Part shown: positions 10,467 through 20,969 of the stretch, in pieces | Numbering within the stretch: the stretch's first letter is position 1 | Layout: every line of letters begins with the position of its first letter | NCBI GenBank assembly: GCA_938008435.1 | Contig: CALLKK010000018.1 | Span: 253,571 to 317,570, forward strand | Source of the DNA: an uncultured Steroidobacter sp. | GTDB lineage: Bacteria > Pseudomonadota > Gammaproteobacteria > Steroidobacterales > Steroidobacteraceae | Direction of reading: 5' to 3' | DNA: 64,000 bases | Notes under the pieces: model-generated | Told to the model about the DNA's origin: nothing | The model's input: the letters and a program-made list of their open reading frames with translations, nothing else | Databases searched by the model: none | Made by a program: the position numbers and the translations under genes

Positions 10467-12077
10467 TCAAAGATTCTGATAGTTCGGACCGGAGCCGCCT
10501 TCCGGCGTCGTCCACGTGATGATCTCGTAAGGATCCTTGATGTCGCAGGCTTTGCAATGCACGCAGTTCGCCGCATTGATCTGCAGGCGTCGTCCGCCTT
10601 GCGGATCTTCGACCATCTCGTAGACGCCTGCGGGACAGAACCGCTCGCACGGATTGCCGTACTCCTTGGTGCAGCGGTCGACGCAGATCGAGGGGTCGCG
10701 CACGATCAAGTGCACGGGCTGGGATTCATCGTGCACGTTGCCGGCGAAGAACACCGAGGCGAGCCGGTCGCGGGGCGGGAGAGTCCGCGCCGTCCAGCCG
10801 CGATCCGGCGAGACGTATTCGTCGAGCTTGGCAAGCGCGCTCCAGTCGGCGCGATTGCGCAGCGTCCAGGGCGTCTTGCCCTTGAGCAGCGCTTCGAGAC
10901 CGGCGTTGAGCATCGCGACGTACAAGCCTTGCTTGAAGCCTGGCTTGAAATTGCGGACCTCGCGCAGCTCGCGATGACCTTCCGAAGCGCGCCAGCGCGC
11001 ATCGAAGCCGGTACTCTCGCCGCGTTCCGCCAGGTGCTCGCCGGCGAGCGTGCCCGAGCGAATCGCCTGGTGAATGCCCTTGATCTTGAAGACATTGAGC
11101 GTGCCGGCCGCATCGCCGATCAGCATTGCGCCCGGCATCTCGAGCTTCGGCAGCGATTGATAGCCGCCTGCCGCAATCGTGCGCGCACCGGCGGCGAGGA
11201 TTTCGCCGCCTTCGAGCAGCGGCTTGATGCGCGGATGATGCTTGAACTGCTGAAACGCTTCGAACGGGTGCAGGCGCGGATCGCGATAGTCGAGTCCCAC
11301 GACGTAGCCGACGTACACGCGATCGTCGGGCAGGTGATAGAGGAAGCTGCCGCCGTAAGTGCGCGAATCGAGCGGCCAGCCGAACGAGTGCTCGATGCGT
11401 CCCGGCTGCACGCGCCCGGGCGGAAGCTGCCACAGCTCCTTGAAGCCGAGCCCAAAGGTCGGCGGATCGACGCCGTCGCGTAGGTTGAAGCGTTGCAGAA
11501 GCTGCTTGGTGATCGAGCCGCGCGAACCTTCGGCAAGCACGGTCGTGCGCGCATGGATCTCGACGCCCGGCGTGTAGTTGGGACCGGGCGTGCGATCCTT
11601 GTTCAAACCCATGTCGCCGATGCGGATGCCCTTGACGCGCCCGTCCTCGATGAGCGCCTCGGCAGCTGCGAAGCCTGCGAACACATCCACGCCGAGATTT
11701 TCCGCCTGCTGCGCGAGCCAAGGCGTGAGCTGTCCGAGCGAGATGATGAAATTGCCCGCGTTATGCAGCGGCGTGAGTTTGACCGCCCAATCGGGCAGCT
11801 TGAACGAGCTCGTGCGCGTCATGAGCCGTACGTCATCGACGAGCGCCGGCACCTTCATGCCCGGATACTCGTCGCGCCAATTCGGCAAGAGCCGATCGAG
11901 CGGACCCGGCTCGATCACGGCGCCGGAAAGCGAATGCGCACCGACGGCCGAGCCCTTTTCCAGCACGCAGACGCTGGTGTCGGGCTTGAGCTGCTTCAAA
12001 CGGATCGCGCACGCCAGGCCGGCCGGTCCGGCGCCGACGATGACGACGTCGTATTCCATGACTTCGCGTTCAGTCAT
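10467..12077 (-). CDS. etfD: Electron transfer flavoprotein-ubiquinone oxidoreductase
   Basis: Membrane-associated flavo-iron-sulfur enzyme that takes electrons from ETF, reduced by acyl-CoA dehydrogenases, and reduces ubiquinone. The 536-residue length is typical. The FAD dinucleotide motif GAGPAG is at residues 15-20. The C-terminal region carries the 4Fe-4S cysteines, including CVDRC and NCVHCKAC, before the end EGGSGPNYQNL. The start may be ATG 12077 or ATG 12059; no clear ribosome site decides. Its place beside isovaleryl-CoA dehydrogenase fits the need for an electron outlet. The ETF subunits themselves are not in the window. Confidence 0.96.
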   Translation of the reverse strand: MTEREVMEYDVVIVGAGPAGLACAIRLKQLKPDTSVCVLEKGSAVGAHSLSGAVIEPGPLDRLLPNWRDEYPGMKVPALVDDVRLMTRTSSFKLPDWAVKLTPLHNAGNFIISLGQLTPWLAQQAENLGVDVFAGFAAAEALIEDGRVKGIRIGDMGLNKDRTPGPNYTPGVEIHARTTVLAEGSRGSITKQLLQRFNLRDGVDPPTFGLGFKELWQLPPGRVQPGRIEHSFGWPLDSRTYGGSFLYHLPDDRVYVGYVVGLDYRDPRLHPFEAFQQFKHHPRIKPLLEGGEILAAGARTIAAGGYQSLPKLEMPGAMLIGDAAGTLNVFKIKGIHQAIRSGTLAGEHLAERGESTGFDARWRASEGHRELREVRNFKPGFKQGLYVAMLNAGLEALLKGKTPWTLRNRADWSALAKLDEYVSPDRGWTARTLPPRDRLASVFFAGNVHDESQPVHLIVRDPSICVDRCTKEYGNPCERFCPAGVYEMVEDPQGGRRLQINAANCVHCKACDIKDPYEIITWTTPEGGSGPNYQNL

Positions 12078-12110
12078 GATGGTCTCGAGAGGCTGTAGGC
12101 TCTTAGGTAG
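12078..12110 (-). repeat. Heptad words upstream of the ETF-QO gene
   Basis: GCTGTAG (12092-12098) and GCTCTTA (12099-12105), the inverse of CTACAGC and CTAAGAG, lie just before the ETF-QO start on its own strand. A single GCTACAGC word recurs at 12251-12258, right after the end of the next upstream gene. These are weak members of the family. Confidence 0.45.
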
Positions 12111-12259
12111 CGCCGCATTCGCGGCGCGTTGCTTGCGGTTCTCGCTAAAGTCTACCGCTTATAAGTCCAGTTCGGCGTGGACAGAGGCGGAAAATGTGCG
12201 CTGTGAGCACGAGGAGTGCTGTCGAGAAGCTCGCCGCGTCTTCTTCTCAGGCTACAGCC

Positions 12260-13027
12260 TCACCTCGGCGCCATTCGAATCGCGCCGTCGAGGCGGATGC
12301 ATTCGCCGTTCAACATCACGTTCTCGCAGAGATGCGCGACGAGCGCGGCATATTCTTCAGGACGGCCGAGGCGGGGCGGGAATGGTACCTGCTTGCCGAG
12401 CGACTCCTGCGCCTCGCGCGGGAGCGACGCCATGAGGGGCGTGGCGAAGATGCCCGGCGCGATCGTCATTACCCGAATGCCGCTCGAGGCGAGGTCGCGT
12501 GCCATCGGCAAGGTCATGCCGACGATGCCGGCTTTCGATGCCGAGTAGGCGACTTGACCGATCTGACCGTCGAATGCGGCGACAGAAGCGGTCATCACGA
12601 TCAGGCCGCGTTCACCCTCCGCGTTTGGCTCGTTCTTCTGCATCGCGGCTGCGGCCGCTTTGGCGACGAGCAGGGTGCCGACCAGATTGATCTCGACGAC
12701 CTTGCGGAAGAAAGCGCCTGGCATCGGACCTTCCTTGTTCACGATGCGCCGCGGCCACGCGACGCCTGCGCAGTTCACCGCGAGATTGATCGTGCCCATC
12801 TCCGCGCGAGCTCGCTCGACTGCCGCATCGACGGCCTGCTCGTCGGTGACGTCGACAGCATCGAATCGCGCATTGGCGCCGAGCCGCTCGACCGCTTGCT
12901 GACCCGCCGCTTGATTCACGTCGAAAAGCGTCACGCGCGCGCCCGCGGCGATGAGCCTTGCGGCCGTCGCGTAACCCAGCCCAGAAGCGCCGCCGGTGAC
13001 GATGGCTCTGACTTCGCTCAGTTGCAT
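12260..13027 (-). CDS. Short-chain dehydrogenase, 3-hydroxyacyl-CoA dehydrogenase type 2-like
   Basis: Classical SDR of 255 residues. The NAD-binding motif TGGASGLG is at 11-18, followed by an acidic D in LFDVN, which points to NAD. The active-site serine is in VMTASVAAFDG and the YSASK tetrad motif follows. Overall it resembles HSD17B10-type 3-hydroxyacyl-CoA dehydrogenases, which oxidise short and branched 3-hydroxyacyl-CoA. The ATG at 13027 is clear. It is one of two adjacent SDR genes in the leucine/acyl-CoA block. The exact substrate cannot be told from sequence; oxidation of 2-methyl-3-hydroxybutyryl-CoA from isoleucine is one possibility. Confidence 0.85.
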   Translation of the reverse strand: MQLSEVRAIVTGGASGLGYATAARLIAAGARVTLFDVNQAAGQQAVERLGANARFDAVDVTDEQAVDAAVERARAEMGTINLAVNCAGVAWPRRIVNKEGPMPGAFFRKVVEINLVGTLLVAKAAAAAMQKNEPNAEGERGLIVMTASVAAFDGQIGQVAYSASKAGIVGMTLPMARDLASSGIRVMTIAPGIFATPLMASLPREAQESLGKQVPFPPRLGRPEEYAALVAHLCENVMLNGECIRLDGAIRMAPR

Positions 13028-13114
13028 GGTTGCCTCGCTTGGCGATGTGACCTCGGCTCAAACACGCGACGAACCCCATCGGTTCGCGCGCCGGCGCGCC
13101 GCGAGACGCTGGGC

Positions 13115-13876
13115 TCAGAGGCGCTGACCGCCGTCGACCTCGATGACGCGCCCTGAGAAGTAATCGTTCTCGGCGATGAATACGGCTGCATGCGCGATTT
13201 CCGCGGGCTCGGCCATGCGCCGCAGCGGCACGGATGAAATGGCGCGCTCGATCATTTCGGGTTTCATCGCTTCGAGAATGTCCGTGCGTGTGAATCCGGG
13301 CGCGATCGCGCCGGTGCGAATGCCGTAGCGCGCGAGCTCCTTGGCCCAGACCACCGTGAGCGCCGCGACGCCAGCCTTGGCTGCCGAGTAATTCGATTGG
13401 CCGATGTTGCCAGCGCGCGAGATGCTCGAGATGTTGACGATAACGCCGCCGTGGCCGAGCTGAATCATGCGCTCGGCGGCTTCGCGTCCGCACAAGAACA
13501 CGCCGGTGAGATTCACGTCGAGCACGGCCTGCCACTGCTCGAGCGACATCTTGCTGATGCATTTGCCGTCCTGGAATTTGACCAGCAGCGCATCGCGCGT
13601 GATGCCGGCGTTGTTGATCATCACGTCGAGGCGGCCGAAGTCGGCGACGACTCGATCCAACGCAGCGATCACGGCGCCTTCCTGCGTGACGTTGCAGATA
13701 TAGGTGCGTGCTTGGCGGCCCTGGGCTTCGCAGAGGCGGCGGGTTTCATCGAGCGCTTCGGCATTGAGGTCGAGCAGCGCCAGATTGGCGCCGCGCTCGG
13801 CGAAGGCGAGCGCGGTGGCGCGACCGATGCCGCGGCCGGCGCCCGTGATCGTGACCAGCTTGTCGGTGAGGATCAT
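13115..13876 (-). CDS. Short-chain dehydrogenase, FabG/PhaB-like
   Basis: SDR of 253 residues with TGAGRGIG at 10-17, NNAG in MINNAGITRD, active-site serine in NISSISRAGNIGQ and YSAAK. The form with GNIGQSNYSAAK is common in 3-oxoacyl-ACP and acetoacetyl-CoA reductases. It is probably cytoplasmic. It lies between the other SDR (87 bp downstream) and the enoyl-CoA hydratase (100 bp upstream), all on one strand, so it probably serves beta-oxidation-type chemistry. A role as dedicated FabG is less likely, since the usual acpP/fabD partners are absent. Confidence 0.82.
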   Translation of the reverse strand: MILTDKLVTITGAGRGIGRATALAFAERGANLALLDLNAEALDETRRLCEAQGRQARTYICNVTQEGAVIAALDRVVADFGRLDVMINNAGITRDALLVKFQDGKCISKMSLEQWQAVLDVNLTGVFLCGREAAERMIQLGHGGVIVNISSISRAGNIGQSNYSAAKAGVAALTVVWAKELARYGIRTGAIAPGFTRTDILEAMKPEMIERAISSVPLRRMAEPAEIAHAAVFIAENDYFSGRVIEVDGGQRL

Positions 13877-13976
13877 GGAGTCGTGCAGGTCCGGAAGTAT
13901 TAGGATGACGTCGCGATGCGGTCACGCGCGGCCATGACGCCGCTCGGTTGCGCTCGCAGAAGAGTCGACAGAATCG

Positions 13977-14771
13977 TTACTCCGATGTCTCGTTGCCTTT
14001 CATCCAGGCGGCCCGTCGCTTCTCGAGGAACGCCGCAAAGCCTTCCTGCGCTTCTTCGCTCAAGCGAAGCCACGCCAGGAGCTCGGCGGTTCGATGTTCG
14101 AGTCGATCCCGGTCGCCCTCTGTTTCGACCATCCTGATCAGGCGTTTAGCCTCGGCGAGCGCATGCGGCCCGCCCTGCAGCAGGGCGTCGATGTCGCGCT
14201 CGACGGCTTCATCCAGCTGCGATGGTGCGACCGCTTCGTGCAGCAAGCCGATGGCGGCCGCCTGCGCGCCGTCGAAGGGCGCTGCCGTTAGGAAGAGCCG
14301 CCGTGCCTGACGCCCTCCGACCGCGCGGATCACGTAAGGGGAGATCGTGGCGGGCACCAGCCCGAGGCGCACCTCGCTGAGCGCGAATTTTGCCGTAATC
14401 GTGCCGATCGCGATATCCGCAGCGGCGACGAGCCCGACGCCGCCGCCGAAGACATTGCCGTTCACGCGTGCGATCACCGGCCGAGTGACTTCGTCGAGCG
14501 CGCGCAGGCACCGCGCCAGCAAGCGTGCATCTTCGAGGTTTTCGCGCTCTGAAGCGTGCAGGAGCGCGCGCATGGCGCCGATATCCGCCCCGGCGCAGAA
14601 GCTCTCGCCGACGCCCGTCAGCACGACGACGCGTACCTGCGCATCGCGCTGCGCCGCGTGAAGTGCGTCCGCTAATGCCGCAATCAGCGGGGCGTCGAGC
14701 GCGTTGTGCTTCTCGGGTCGGTTCAGTGTCAGCGTGAGCACGCCGCGGGATGAAAGGGATGTTTGAAGCAT
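13977..14771 (-). CDS. liuC: Enoyl-CoA hydratase family protein, likely methylglutaconyl-CoA hydratase
   Basis: Crotonase-fold protein of 264 residues. The oxyanion-hole regions are FCAGADIGAM and NGNVFGGGVGLVAAADI, and a catalytic glutamate candidate lies in FALSEVRLGLVPATI. These features and its place beside the methylcrotonyl-CoA carboxylase beta gene suggest hydration of 3-methylglutaconyl-CoA to HMG-CoA. ATG 14771 is 32 bp after the carboxylase gene end. Other short enoyl-CoA substrates are possible. The specific symbol rests on context. Confidence 0.8.
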   Translation of the reverse strand: MLQTSLSSRGVLTLTLNRPEKHNALDAPLIAALADALHAAQRDAQVRVVVLTGVGESFCAGADIGAMRALLHASERENLEDARLLARCLRALDEVTRPVIARVNGNVFGGGVGLVAAADIAIGTITAKFALSEVRLGLVPATISPYVIRAVGGRQARRLFLTAAPFDGAQAAAIGLLHEAVAPSQLDEAVERDIDALLQGGPHALAEAKRLIRMVETEGDRDRLEHRTAELLAWLRLSEEAQEGFAAFLEKRRAAWMKGNETSE

Positions 14772-14803
14772 GGTGACTCGCTCATCTCAGATGGTCTCGA
14801 ACG

Positions 14804-16407
<1,604 letters not shown>

Positions 16408-16411
<4 letters not shown>

Positions 16412-17565
16412 GCGGTCGCCTCGAAAATCTCCCGTCCGATGAGCATGCGGCGAATCTCGTTCGTACCTGCGCCGATCTCATAGAGCTTGGCATCGCGCAG
16501 GAGCCTGCCCGTCGGATATTCGTTGATGTAGCCGTTGCCGCCCAACGCCTGAATCGCCTCGAGCGCCATCATGGTGGCGCGCTCCGAGGCCTGCAGAATG
16601 CAGCCGGCCGCATCGAAGCGGGTGACGCGGCCGCGATCGCATGCCGACGCCACTGCGTATACGTAGGCGCGCGCCGCGTTCATGTTCGTGTACATGTCCG
16701 CGATCTTGGCTTGCATGAGCTGGAACGTGCCGATCGGCCGATTGAACTGCTTGCGCTCGTGCACGTACGGCAGCACGACGTCGAGACATGCGCGCATGAT
16801 TCCGAGCGGACCGCCTGCGAGCACGACGCGCTCGTAATCGAGACCGCTCATCAGCACTTGGGCGCCGAGGCCTTCCTTGTGCAGCACGTTCTCGACCGGC
16901 ACCTCGCAGTTATCGAAGACGAGCTCGCAAGTGTCCGAGCCGCGCATGCCGAGCTTGTCGAGCTTCTGCGCGGTGCGAAATCCCGGCATGCCGCGTTCGA
17001 CGATGAAGGCGGTGATGCCGCGTGCGCTCAACGCCGGATCGAGAGTGGCGTAGGCCACGATGATGTCCGCTTCGGGACCGTTCGTGATCCACATCTTCGA
17101 CCCGTTGAGCACGTAGCGATCGCCGCGGCGCTCGGCGCGTGTGCGCATGCCGACCACGTCCGAGCCTGCGCCGGGCTCGCTCATGGCGAGCGCGCCGACG
17201 TGCTCGCCGGAAAGGAGCTTGGGCAGGTACTTGCGCTTCTGCGCTTCGGTACCCCAGCGGCGGATCTGATTGACGCAGAGATTCGAGTGCGCGCCGTAGG
17301 AGAGGCCGACCGAAGCGGACGCGCGGCTGATTTCCTCCATCGCGACGACGTGCGCGAGGTAGCCGAGACCTGCGCCGCCGTACGCTTCCTCGACCGTGAT
17401 GCCGAACAGACCGAGCTCGCCCATTTTCGGCCAGAGCTCGCGCGGGAAGCGGTTGTCGCGATCGATGGCGGCGGCAAGCGGCGCGATGTGCTCGCGCGCA
17501 AAGGCGGCAACGGTGTCCCGCAGGGCATCGATGTCTTCGCCGAGTCCGAAGTCGAAGTCTTCCAT
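16408..17565 (-). CDS. liuA: Isovaleryl-CoA dehydrogenase
   Basis: FAD-dependent acyl-CoA dehydrogenase of 385 residues, oxidising isovaleryl-CoA to 3-methylcrotonyl-CoA and passing electrons to ETF. The isovaleryl-specific placement of the catalytic base is visible: a glutamate in SGLDYERVVLAGG, while the usual C-terminal site reads YEIGAGTNEIRR instead of YEGTSE. The start is ATG 17565, preceded by AGGAG; an in-frame start at 17778 would run through the divergent promoter. It is the first gene of the minus-strand leucine block, and the GntR operator candidate lies 68 bp upstream of it. Confidence 0.94.
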
Positions 17566-17632
17566 GCGAGCTCCTGCGCGCAGGGGGCGGCTCGGGCGAG
17601 CTGCCGTCCGCGCGGCTTGTGCAGGTTGTCCC

Positions 17633-17645
17633 ATTGTCCGACAAT
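17633..17645. promoter_or_regulatory. Candidate GntR/FadR-type operator
   Basis: ATTGTC-C-GACAAT is a perfect 6-1-6 dyad. Its core TTGTCCGACAA fits the published FadR-subfamily pattern TnGTnnnACnA. It lies in the 113-bp gap between isovaleryl-CoA dehydrogenase and the divergent GntR-family gene, the expected place for an autoregulated operator controlling both directions. A second copy with one different centre base is at 62180-62192. Confidence 0.6.
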
Positions 17646-17678
17646 CGGACCGGGAGTCAACGCGGGAAATCGCTATCC

Positions 17679-18464
17679 ATGACCCAGGTACGTGTGCGAC
17701 GCAGCACGACTTCAGCGCGGCAGGATGCGCCGCGCGCGCCGCTCTTCGATCCGGTCGAGCGCGACCCGGCGTATACACGCGTTGCCGCGGCGATCGAGGC
17801 CAAGATCCTCGCGCGCGAGCTCAAGGCCGGCGATCCGTTGCCTGCGGAAACCGATCTGGCGCAGCAATTCCGCGTGCATCGCTCGACGGTGCGCGAGGCG
17901 TTGCGCCGTCTCGAAAGCGCCGGCTTGATCAAGCGGCCGGCCGGCGCCAAGCGGATGGTCGTCAGTCGTCCGGCGGCGGCGCAGCTCGCCTCGGGGATGC
18001 GCCATGCGCTCGTGCTCCACGACGTGACGTTCGTGGAAGTGTGGGAGGCGATGATGGTGATCGAGCCGGAGGTGGCGGCGCTGGCGGCGACGCGCAGGAG
18101 CCAAGCGGATCTCAGTGCAATGATCGCGGCGCACGAAGCATTCAAGGCCTCGCCCAAAGGCGATCCGCAGGCGGTGGAGATCGTGGCGCGCTTTTTCGAG
18201 ATCCTCGGTACGGCGTCGCGCAATCAGGTGTTGGTGTTGGCGAAGCAATCACTCACCCGCGCGCTCGCGCCGTCGCTCGCACGCATGATCGACAGCGTGC
18301 CGCAAGCACGCTCACGCATCGTCGATGCGCAGAAGCGCATCATCGCCGCCGTGCGCGAGAAGAATGCGGAAGAAGCACGCCGCTGGATGTCGAAGCACGT
18401 GCGCGACTTCAAGCGAGGGTATGAGGTCGCGGGGATTTCGCCGGATACCCCGATAGGGATGTAG
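17679..18464 (+). CDS. GntR-family (FadR subfamily) transcriptional regulator
   Basis: DNA-binding regulator of 261 residues. The winged helix-turn-helix is in the first 100 residues (AIEAKILARELKAGDPLPAE and DLAQQFRVHRSTVREALRRLE). The C-terminal all-helical FCD-type ligand domain covers about 110-250. ATG 17679 gives the usual short lead before the helix-turn-helix; longer starts run into the operator. It is divergent from the leucine block and is the best candidate for its regulator. Leucine clusters in many proteobacteria use a MerR-type LiuR instead, so a GntR regulator here is less usual. Its ligand is probably an acyl-CoA or organic acid, which is inference. Confidence 0.9.
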   Translation: MTQVRVRRSTTSARQDAPRAPLFDPVERDPAYTRVAAAIEAKILARELKAGDPLPAETDLAQQFRVHRSTVREALRRLESAGLIKRPAGAKRMVVSRPAAAQLASGMRHALVLHDVTFVEVWEAMMVIEPEVAALAATRRSQADLSAMIAAHEAFKASPKGDPQAVEIVARFFEILGTASRNQVLVLAKQSLTRALAPSLARMIDSVPQARSRIVDAQKRIIAAVREKNAEEARRWMSKHVRDFKRGYEVAGISPDTPIGM

Positions 18465-18467
18465 GGA

Positions 18468-18551
18468 GCTGGGCCCTGGGCGCTGGGGCCTGGGGCTCTG
18501 GCCAGAAAGCGCCCTTGCGCGCCCCTTGCTGCTCCCGCCTCCAGCCTAGAG
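18468..18551. repeat. Heptad arrays between convergent genes
   Basis: Directly after the GntR stop come GCTGGGC, CCTGGGC, GCTGGGG, CCTGGGG, CTCTGGC (18468-18502). Then CCCCTTGCT (18522-18530) is followed by GCTCCCG, CCTCCAG, CCTAGAG (18531-18551). The stop codon of the thiolase gene (18546-18548, minus strand) lies inside the last unit. The two arrays face each other and fill most of the 81-bp gap. Confidence 0.75.
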
Positions 18552-19724
18552 TGCCTCAATAGCCATCGCCGTCGCTTCGCCGCCGCCGATGCAGAGCGAG
18601 GCGACGCCGCGTTTGAGGCCGCGATGTCTGAGCGCGTGTACGAGCGTGGTCAGAATGCGTGCGCCCGTGGCGCCGATCGGATGGCCGAGCGCGCAGGCGC
18701 CGCCGTTCACGTTCACCTTCGCATGATCGAGCTCGAGATCGTGCATCGCAGCCATGGTGACGCACGCGAAAGCTTCGTTGATTTCGTAGAGGTCGACGTC
18801 GCGAGCATTCCAGCCCGCGCGTTCGAGCACCGAACGAATCGCGCCGACCGGCGCCGTCGTGAACCACTCGGGCGCTTGCGCGTGGCTCGTGTATGCAACG
18901 ATGCGGGCGAGCGGCTTGAGCCCATGCGTTTCCACGGCGCGCGCGCTTGCGACGATGACCGTTGCGGCGCCGTCGGAGATCGACGAGGAGCTCGCGGCCG
19001 TGACGGTGCCGTCCTTGTTGAAGGCGGGCTTCAACGTCGGGATCTTGGCGATGTCGCAGGTAAACGGCGTTTCATCCTGGGCGACGACGCGTTCGCCCTT
19101 GCGCTCCTTGATGGTCACCGGCGCGATTTCCGTCTGGAACGCGCCCGCTTCGATGGCTTGCAGCGAGCGGCGCACTGACTCTGCGGCAAATGCATCTTGC
19201 TGCTCGCGCGTGAAGCCGTACTTGCGCGCGGTCGCGTCGGCGAAATGACCCATGAGCTGTTTGTCGAACGGGCTCTGCAGACCGTCGAAGAACATGTGAT
19301 CGAGCAGCTCGGCATGTCCCATGCGCAAGCCGCTGCGCGCTTTCGGCAGCAGGTAAGGGGCATTCGACATCGACTCGATGCCGCCTGCGAGCACGACATC
19401 GGCTGCGCCGGCGCGAATCTGATCGCTCGCCATCATCACCGCCTTGAGCGCCGAGCCGCACATCTTGTTGATCGTCGTTGCCGGCACATGCTGCGGCACG
19501 CCCGCGCCGAGCGCGGCTTGGCGCGCAGGCGCTTGGCCGATGCCTGCCATCAGCACGCAGCCGAGAATCGTCTCGTCGATGCGCTCGGCGGCGAGGCCGC
19601 TCGATTCGATGGCAGCGCGCGCAGCGGCGGCGCCGAGCTCGGGCGCAGTCGCGGCGCTCAGTGCGCCTTGAAATGCGCCGATCGGGGTGCGGCGTGCGGC
19701 AACGATGAAGACTTCTTGGCTCAT
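18546..19724 (-). CDS. atoB: Acetyl-CoA acetyltransferase (thiolase)
   Basis: Thiolase of 392 residues that condenses or cleaves acetoacetyl-CoA and acetyl-CoA. The nucleophile is Cys89 in INKMCGSALKA. The other active-site residues are in NGGACALGHPIGATGARI and the C-terminal CIGGGEA. Length and motifs fit the biosynthetic/degradative acetyl-CoA C-acetyltransferases (AtoB/PhaA) more than long-chain FadA. It would finish leucine and ketone-body breakdown begun by liuA, liuB and scoAB. It follows leucine dehydrogenase by 48 bp on the same strand. Confidence 0.93.
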   Translation of the reverse strand: MSQEVFIVAARRTPIGAFQGALSAATAPELGAAAARAAIESSGLAAERIDETILGCVLMAGIGQAPARQAALGAGVPQHVPATTINKMCGSALKAVMMASDQIRAGAADVVLAGGIESMSNAPYLLPKARSGLRMGHAELLDHMFFDGLQSPFDKQLMGHFADATARKYGFTREQQDAFAAESVRRSLQAIEAGAFQTEIAPVTIKERKGERVVAQDETPFTCDIAKIPTLKPAFNKDGTVTAASSSSISDGAATVIVASARAVETHGLKPLARIVAYTSHAQAPEWFTTAPVGAIRSVLERAGWNARDVDLYEINEAFACVTMAAMHDLELDHAKVNVNGGACALGHPIGATGARILTTLVHALRHRGLKRGVASLCIGGGEATAMAIEAL

Positions 19725-19772
19725 GGCTGATCCTCGCGCTCGTTCAAGCGAGCTTCATGGCTCGTCGGCACG

Positions 19773-20852
19773 TCATCGTGACGACGCAGGCAAATAGGGC
19801 AGTTTGATGCGGGCAATCGACGCAAGACGTTGTTCCGCGAGCTGCTGCGCCGCCTGCCACGTCGGAATCTTGCGCTCGCGTGCCACGTTTAAGATGCGCG
19901 CGATGATCGCATGGATCCGCGCGACGCGCCGCTCGGCCCGCGCTTCGCTATAGCCCTGCAGCTCGAGCGCGCTGCTCATCAGGCCGCCCGCGTTGATCGC
20001 ATAGTCCGGCGCATACAGGATGCCGCGCTGTTCGAGCTGCGTGCCGAGCTCGTCGGATTCGAGCTGATTGTTGGCGCCGCCGGCCACGATTTCGCAGCGC
20101 AGACGCGGCAACGTGTCCTCGTTGATCACGGCGCCGAGCGCGCACGGCGAGAACACCGTCGCGTCGACATCGTAGATCTGCGACATCGGCACGGCTTCGG
20201 CGCCGAACTCGTCGACGACGTGCTCGACGCGATCCTCGGCGATGTCGGTGACGAAGACCTTCGCACCCTCGCGGCGCAAGAGCTTGATGAGGTGGTAGCC
20301 GACTTGGCCAGCGCCTTGAACGGCAAAGCTCACGCGCCTCAAGTCGGCGCGGCCGTACTTGAACTCCAGACAGGCGCGGATGCCGTGCAGCGTGCCGAGC
20401 GCGGTGAAACGCGAGGGATCGCCGCTGCCGCCGTTCGCTTCGGGCACGCCGACGACGTACGGCGTTTCGAGGCGGATGAGCTCCATGTCATCGGCGTTGG
20501 TGCCGACGTCTTCGCTCGCGATATAGCGTCCGCCGAGCGAGTGAATGAAGCGGCCGAGCGCGCGCAGCAGCGCTTCGCTCTTGTCCGTTTCGGGATTGCC
20601 GAGCAGCACCGCTTTGGCGCCGCCGACGTCGAGACCCGCGATCGCGGCCTTATAAGTCATGCCGCGCGACTGGCGCAGCACGTCGCGCAACGCATCTTCT
20701 TCGCTCGCGTACGGCCACATGCGTATGCCGCCGAACGCAGGGCCGAGCAGCGTGCTGTGAATCGCGATCACACAACGAAGCCCGGATTCCTGATGCTGGA
20801 AGAAGACGACTTGTTCGTGTCCGAGCTGACCGATCGTTTCGAACAGGTTCAT
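19773..20852 (-). CDS. ldh: Leucine (branched-chain amino acid) dehydrogenase
   Basis: NAD-dependent amino-acid dehydrogenase of 359 residues. It deaminates leucine, valine and isoleucine to the keto acids, the first step of the pathway served by the neighbouring genes. The lysine-containing GMTYKAAIAGLDVGGAKAV and the nucleotide motif VQGAGQVGYH are typical of the Glu/Leu/Phe/Val dehydrogenase family. ATG 20852 has GAGG upstream; a longer in-frame start at 20933 adds unconserved residues. Phenylalanine dehydrogenase is the main alternative; length and context favour leucine. Confidence 0.88.
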   Translation of the reverse strand: MNLFETIGQLGHEQVVFFQHQESGLRCVIAIHSTLLGPAFGGIRMWPYASEEDALRDVLRQSRGMTYKAAIAGLDVGGAKAVLLGNPETDKSEALLRALGRFIHSLGGRYIASEDVGTNADDMELIRLETPYVVGVPEANGGSGDPSRFTALGTLHGIRACLEFKYGRADLRRVSFAVQGAGQVGYHLIKLLRREGAKVFVTDIAEDRVEHVVDEFGAEAVPMSQIYDVDATVFSPCALGAVINEDTLPRLRCEIVAGGANNQLESDELGTQLEQRGILYAPDYAINAGGLMSSALELQGYSEARAERRVARIHAIIARILNVARERKIPTWQAAQQLAEQRLASIARIKLPYLPASSR

Positions 20853-20969
20853 GCGTCCTCGCTCGCCTTGTTCGTGTGCGGGAAGTATAGGAAAGCCGCG
20901 CACGCCGTCGCCAGTTGCGACGTGCCGCAGCATCGCGATGACGCGCGGATCCCTCGCGCCGTTGCTGCG

